Assembly: GCA_028293745.1 (NCBI GenBank)
Contig: JAQGOF010000105.1
Span: 39,611-103,610 of the forward strand
DNA length: 64,000 nucleotides
Direction: 5' to 3'
Origin: Gammaproteobacteria bacterium
Lineage (GTDB): Bacteria; Pseudomonadota; Gammaproteobacteria; Steroidobacterales; Steroidobacteraceae
Shown: positions 61,023 to 64,000 of the stretch, piece by piece
Layout of the letters: every line of letters begins with the position of its first letter
How positions within the stretch are numbered: the stretch's first letter is position 1
Program-made: the position numbers and the translations under genes
Notes under the pieces: generated by a model
Database searches by the model: none
What the model saw: the letters and a program-made list of their open reading frames with translations, nothing else
Told to the model about the DNA's origin: nothing

Positions 61023-61823
61023 TCAATCCCCGTAGATCTGTTTGGTTGCCATATCGATTGCCAGGATGCGCGAGCGGCGAATACCAGCTGACGTCGGTGC
61101 GTAGCCCGCCACGTCATCCGCCAGACCCCAGTTGTATATTGGACCCTGGGGGAGCCGATCCAGACCGATTTGCGCCACGTCGTCAGGTGAGGCTAAGTCG
61201 GGCGGCACCGGCAAGCCCTTCTCGGCTAGAACCGCACGGAATGCAGGTGTATCTGTCCGACCCAGAACCAGGTTGAGCACGTCCACTCCGTGAGGACGAA
61301 GCTCCGCCCAAAGCGATTCACCGAAGTTGAGGGTAAACGCCTTGCTGGCGGAATAAGCGGCCATGAAACTCGCGCCTCCATAACAGGCCCCGGAGTTCAC
61401 CAGGAGCAGGCCACCTTTGCGTCGCGCCCGCATGAGTTTCGCAAAGTGATGACAGCACGACATAGTGGTGATGACGTTACGGCGAACATGCTCGAGCCAA
61501 ACGTCGATGTCGCGGTCGAGAAAACGCATGCCGTTAGGATCTGCTCCCGCATTGCTCACGAACAGCCCGACCTCGCGGTCTCCAACCGCGGCGACGAGCT
61601 GATTGATTGCATCAGGTGAGGTGAGATCGATGGCTGCCGTAGGGCAAACCAGGCCGCTCTCCGCGCGGATTACTTCAGCTAAAGACGCGAGCGGGTCCGT
61701 GCGTCGCGCGATGAGTATGCAGGGTACTCCGTTCGACGCGATCTTGCGGGCAAAGGCTCGTCCCGTACCCTCCGAGGCGCCGGAGACGACTGCCCAGGGG
61801 CCATACCGTTCTACAAAGCTCAT
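61023..61823 (-). CDS. Short-chain dehydrogenase/reductase
   Basis: The protein is 266 residues from ATG 61823 (GGGAGAG five bases upstream; a longer start at 61871 lacks a site). It has SGASEGTGRAFA, SNAGADP, Ser in VNSGACYG and YSASK. It opens the leftward SDR-hydrolase-ligase-Gfo/Idh operon. Two direct repeats lie just before it. Confidence 0.9.
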   Translation of the reverse strand: MSFVERYGPWAVVSGASEGTGRAFARKIASNGVPCILIARRTDPLASLAEVIRAESGLVCPTAAIDLTSPDAINQLVAAVGDREVGLFVSNAGADPNGMRFLDRDIDVWLEHVRRNVITTMSCCHHFAKLMRARRKGGLLLVNSGACYGGASFMAAYSASKAFTLNFGESLWAELRPHGVDVLNLVLGRTDTPAFRAVLAEKGLPVPPDLASPDDVAQIGLDRLPQGPIYNWGLADDVAGYAPTSAGIRRSRILAIDMATKQIYGD

Positions 61824-61864
61824 TGTCTCTCCCGTCATCCCTGCGAATGATCCGTCTTTGCTGG

Positions 61865-61902
61865 AGGTCAATGACTATCGTATCTGAAGGTCAATGATTA
61901 TC
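61865..61902. repeat. Tandem 15-base direct repeat before the SDR operon
   Basis: AGGTCAATGACTATC and AGGTCAATGATTATC recur with a 23-base period, about 40-80 bases upstream of the SDR start. Tandem spacing of about two helix turns is typical of sites for an activator binding as a dimer or pair. Confidence 0.55.
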
Positions 61903-61974
61903 ATGCGGAAAACCGAATGAATGTTAGAAGAAGGGCCTTCTGGTGCGCGCCCAGGGGGATCCGGCCTGTCTCAT

Positions 61975-62469
61975 TTAAAATGTCAGGTTTGGAGTCAGCG
62001 AATAGGAAGGATCGGACGGATCGCGCCGGCTCGGCACTTGTTTGGCGGGGGCCATGTCGCTCTCGAGCCGGCGGATTTCCTGAAACTCGTGGACATAGCG
62101 GCGCCGCTTGATCACCCAGCGCGCTTCGAAGCGCACCCATTCGTCGAGATAACGTCCATGGCTCTGGAGCACCATCAATCCGCCTTGTGACTCGATTCGA
62201 AGCAGGGCCATGACATAGGCCTCGCTCGCCGCCGCAACATCGGTCCCACGGACGCAGACGTTGGTGATGTTGTGCAGGTGGCGCGCTGCGCCCCGGTGTC
62301 GTTCCCAGACCCAATCGATAAGGCCCGGGCCGGAGCCCGTGAAGACGGCGTCGATCTCTACCGCCGATTCTGGATGGAAGACAGAGAGCGCAAGCTGCCG
62401 GTCCATGCGGTCCACGCCACGGCAGTAGCGGTGCAGCATATCCTCTATGGCCAGCTTCAACGTCAACAT
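61975..62469 (-). CDS. SnoaL/NTF2-like protein
   Basis: The protein is 164 residues from ATG 62469 (GAGGGAA upstream). It has the cone-shaped alpha+beta NTF2 pattern: an N-terminal helix with IEDMLHRYCRGVDRMDRQLALSVFHPES, ITNVCVRGTDVAAASEAYV and a GRYLDEWVRFEARWVIKRRRY strand pair. In this fold they act as isomerases, dehydratases or dioxygenase small subunits, as in steroid delta-isomerase. It follows an alcohol dehydrogenase remnant and precedes the SDR operon. Confidence 0.87.
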   Translation of the reverse strand: MLTLKLAIEDMLHRYCRGVDRMDRQLALSVFHPESAVEIDAVFTGSGPGLIDWVWERHRGAARHLHNITNVCVRGTDVAAASEAYVMALLRIESQGGLMVLQSHGRYLDEWVRFEARWVIKRRRYVHEFQEIRRLESDMAPAKQVPSRRDPSDPSYSLTPNLTF

Positions 62470-62483
62470 GATGTGTTCCCTCG

Positions 62484-62673
62484 TTACATGCGGCGCGGAT
62501 CGACCACTGTCCTGACCGGGGAGGCGGGGTTCGACATTGCATCCAGCGCGCCTGCCACATCCGTCAAGCCGATGGGGCGGCCGAGCCAAGACGTGATATC
62601 AATTGTGCCGTCCGCGATCGACCGCAGAGCAAGCTCCATGTCCTGTTGCTCCTCACCGCAGGCGAAGGGTGGC
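62484..62673 (-). pseudogene. C-terminal remnant of a zinc-type alcohol dehydrogenase
   Basis: On the minus strand the last about 60 residues of an MDR dehydrogenase are readable (ELALRSIADGTIDITSWLG through ASPVRTVVDPRRM, then a stop at 62484). The frame is closed by a stop a few codons above the junction, and no start or Rossmann domain remains. The break point abuts a remnant of another gene on the opposite strand. Confidence 0.75.
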
Positions 62674-62835
62674 GGTTACCAGGAAACCCCCATTTTCCTC
62701 GGCTCCGATCTCAGGCCGGGCCATGAAGTGCCCGGACCTGCGATCATCGAGGAGACCTTTACCACCATCGTCGTTTACCCAGGCTGGAAGGCCCATGTAG
62801 ATGATGCGGGAGACTATGAGTTGACACGGGTCTAG
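62674..62835 (+). pseudogene. C-terminal remnant of a hydantoinase/oxoprolinase A-type protein
   Basis: On the plus strand about 53 residues match the C-terminal end of HyuA-like proteins (LGSDLRPGHEVPGPAIIEE, TTIVVYPGWKAHVDDAG) up to a stop at 62835. The rest of the gene, normally about 650-700 residues, is missing. It meets the alcohol dehydrogenase remnant head to head at about 62660-62676. Confidence 0.72.
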
Positions 62836-62876
62836 ACTTGCGGGGGCGCTCCGGCCCACTGAGAGGTCATAGACAC

Positions 62877-63653
62877 GTGACACCACAATCGATCGCATCA
62901 TTCAGCCTTACAGGCAAGGTGGCCTTGGTCACCGGCGGGGCAAGCGGCATCGGCACCGGGATAGCGGCTGTCCTCGCTGAGGCTGGTGCCACTGTTGTCA
63001 TCGCTGACATTGAAGAACCGAAGGCTGCAAAACAAGTTGCGGCTCTGACCGAGGCCGGCCATAGCGCCGGGGCCGTGCACATCGATCTGGCAGACGAGGC
63101 GTCGATCGTCCGCGGCTGCGCCGAGGTTGTCTCCCGCTACGGCACGCCCTGGGTGCTGGTGAACAACGCCGGCCTGCAGGATCGGCAGTTGCTGTTGGAA
63201 GGCACTGCGGCTGAGTGGGACCGGATGAACAAGGTCAATGGGCGTGGACCTTTCCTGATGACCCGTGAGATCGCGCGCGCGATGGTGGCCACCAAAGGGC
63301 AGGGTGGTCGGATCGTCAACATCGCCACGGCGGCACTGGTGGGATCCATCGTCAAAGGCCTTTCGGCCTATGTTGGGTCCAAGGGTGCGTTGTTCGCCCT
63401 CAGCCGGGCGAGCGCCCTTGAGCTGGTTGACTACGGGATCACGGTGAACACCGTACTGCCAGGCGGTGTAGCGACCCCTGGCGCTATCGCCGCCAAGGGC
63501 CCACCAGTTGAGGGACCTGCAAGGCGCCGGCCGCCGCTTGGAGTGTGCGAGCCTCGGGACATCGGAGCTGCCGTTTTGTTCTTCGCAACGCCTGCGGCGC
63601 GGTACATCACGAATCAGGTGTTGGCTGTCGACGGCGGCTTCTCGGTCACTTAG
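62877..63653 (+). CDS. Short-chain dehydrogenase/reductase
   Basis: The protein is 258 residues from GTG 62877 (GAGAGG upstream). It has TGGASGIGTGIA, NNAGLQ and YVGSK. In place of the usual catalytic Ser before YxxxK the segment reads IVNIATAALVGS, so the serine seems to be Ala or Thr. It follows the HyuA remnant. A pathway reductase role is likely. Confidence 0.87.
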   Translation: MTPQSIASFSLTGKVALVTGGASGIGTGIAAVLAEAGATVVIADIEEPKAAKQVAALTEAGHSAGAVHIDLADEASIVRGCAEVVSRYGTPWVLVNNAGLQDRQLLLEGTAAEWDRMNKVNGRGPFLMTREIARAMVATKGQGGRIVNIATAALVGSIVKGLSAYVGSKGALFALSRASALELVDYGITVNTVLPGGVATPGAIAAKGPPVEGPARRRPPLGVCEPRDIGAAVLFFATPAARYITNQVLAVDGGFSVT

Positions 63654-63668
63654 CGACCCGCCACGGTC

Positions 63669-63803
63669 CTACTTTCTCTTGCGCCCCGAACGGCTCATGC
63701 GCCACTCGGGCGGATAGGCCTCTTCGAGATCCTTGACCGTCTTGTTCACGCCGGCCTCGAAGACAGACGCGCCGAACTTCAGTTCGCCGGGATCGTGCTT
63801 CAT
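63669..63803 (-). other. Unrecognised short reading frame, perhaps a C-terminal gene remnant
   Basis: A frame of about 44 residues from ATG 63803 (MKHDPGELKFGASVFEAG to the basic end RSGRKRK) has natural-looking composition with no ribosome site. The same frame continues upstream toward about 63840 without a clear start. It could be a tail of a lost gene or a small protein. I do not recognise it. Confidence 0.35.
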
Positions 63804-63869
63804 GTAAGGCCAGAGGGACTCGAGGCGCGCGCCAGAGTCATGGCACCTTGAGAATTGAAGGAGACGACC

Positions 63870-64000
63870 ATGCCCGATAAGTTTCGCCCACTCTCGCCGC
63901 GCGTCGGTGCAGAAACGACGGTGCGCCGGGACGAGATCTCGGATCCGGCGTTCATCAAGGAATGCCTCGAATCGCTCGAGCACTACGGCGTGCTCGTCTT
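63870..64000 (+). CDS. TauD/TfdA-family dioxygenase, N-terminus only
   Basis: From ATG 63870 (GGAGAC upstream) 43 residues are visible before the window ends. They include a IKECLESLEHYGVLVF segment typical of the start of 2-oxoglutarate/Fe-dependent TauD/TfdA enzymes. Metal ligands lie beyond the window. The call rests on the N-terminal pattern only. Confidence 0.7.
   Translation, partial: MPDKFRPLSPRVGAETTVRRDEISDPAFIKECLESLEHYGVLV

Noticed and set aside
62640..62680. Insertion-sequence scar at the remnant junction
   Set aside because: No transposase, terminal inverted repeats or target duplication could be found on either side.
1..64000. CRISPR arrays, tRNA, rRNA, riboswitches, prophage or integrase attachment sites
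   Set aside because: No regularly spaced repeats, RNA-gene folds, integrase or phage genes were recognised anywhere in the window.

Overview
The window reads as the chromosome of a GC-rich Gram-negative bacterium, most likely a proteobacterium. The evidence is a TonB-dependent receptor, a complete tripartite RND efflux operon with a lipoprotein outer-membrane channel, glycine-zipper envelope protein, and CysD/CysNC. A gammaproteobacterium of the Steroidobacter/Solimonas kind would fit, but that order-level guess is inference. No tRNA, rRNA, CRISPR array, transposase or phage gene was seen. Coding density is high and nearly every gene belongs to a tightly spaced operon.

Layout. 1-12 kb: a partial secreted amidase, a glycine-zipper protein, a TetR regulator divergent from an RND efflux operon (adaptor, pump, channel), an orphan N6-adenine DNA methyltransferase, a nitronate-monooxygenase-like flavoprotein, a glutathione peroxidase and a MarR regulator. 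12-22.5 kb: a leftward operon devoted to the deazaflavin cofactor F420. It runs TetR, F420:NADP oxidoreductase, CofE, an LLM-class F420 enzyme, a sulfotransferase, a TIM-barrel protein, a DUF1214 protein, and a single protein that joins CofC, CofG and CofH. 22.5-28 kb: a decayed Rieske oxygenase beside an intact ketosteroid-dehydrogenase-like flavoprotein, a second LLM enzyme with an SDR, and a second MarR that is a close paralogue of the first. 28-34.5 kb: a leftward operon P450, DUF35, thiolase-like aldolase, DUF2889, amidohydrolase, thiolase, MarR. 34.7-45 kb: a rightward group of ferredoxin, SDR, TonB receptor, fused double acyl-CoA dehydrogenase, enoyl-CoA hydratase, EthD-like protein, SDR, aldehyde dehydrogenase. 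45-49 kb: leftward metallo-beta-lactamase/alkylsulfatase-like protein, alcohol dehydrogenase, SDR and a broken esterase. 49-56 kb: AraC regulator, then sulfotransferase, CysD, CysNC, SDR and an acyl-CoA-ligase-like enzyme. 56-64 kb: two convergent Gfo/Idh/MocA oxidoreductases, a CoA ligase, hydrolase, SDRs, a SnoaL-like protein, a junction of two gene remnants, and a partial TauD-type dioxygenase.

How it may work together (inference). The island looks like a catabolic system for a polycyclic, steroid- or terpenoid-like substrate. Uptake would be through the TonB receptor. Ring oxidation would use the P450/ferredoxin and the KstD-like flavoprotein. Side-chain activation and shortening would use CoA ligases, the FadE34-like double acyl-CoA dehydrogenase, the hydratase, the Ltp/DUF35 aldolase pair and the thiolase. 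Two features set it apart. First, F420 synthesis and reduction genes sit in the same operon as F420-using enzymes. Second, a sulfonate-transfer module (two sulfotransferases plus dedicated PAPS synthesis, with a sulfatase-like hydrolase nearby) is embedded in it. CofD, needed to complete F420, is not in the window. A perfect palindrome found both at the F420/Rieske divergent promoter and 34 kb away, before a Gfo/Idh gene, suggests that distant parts of the island share one regulator.
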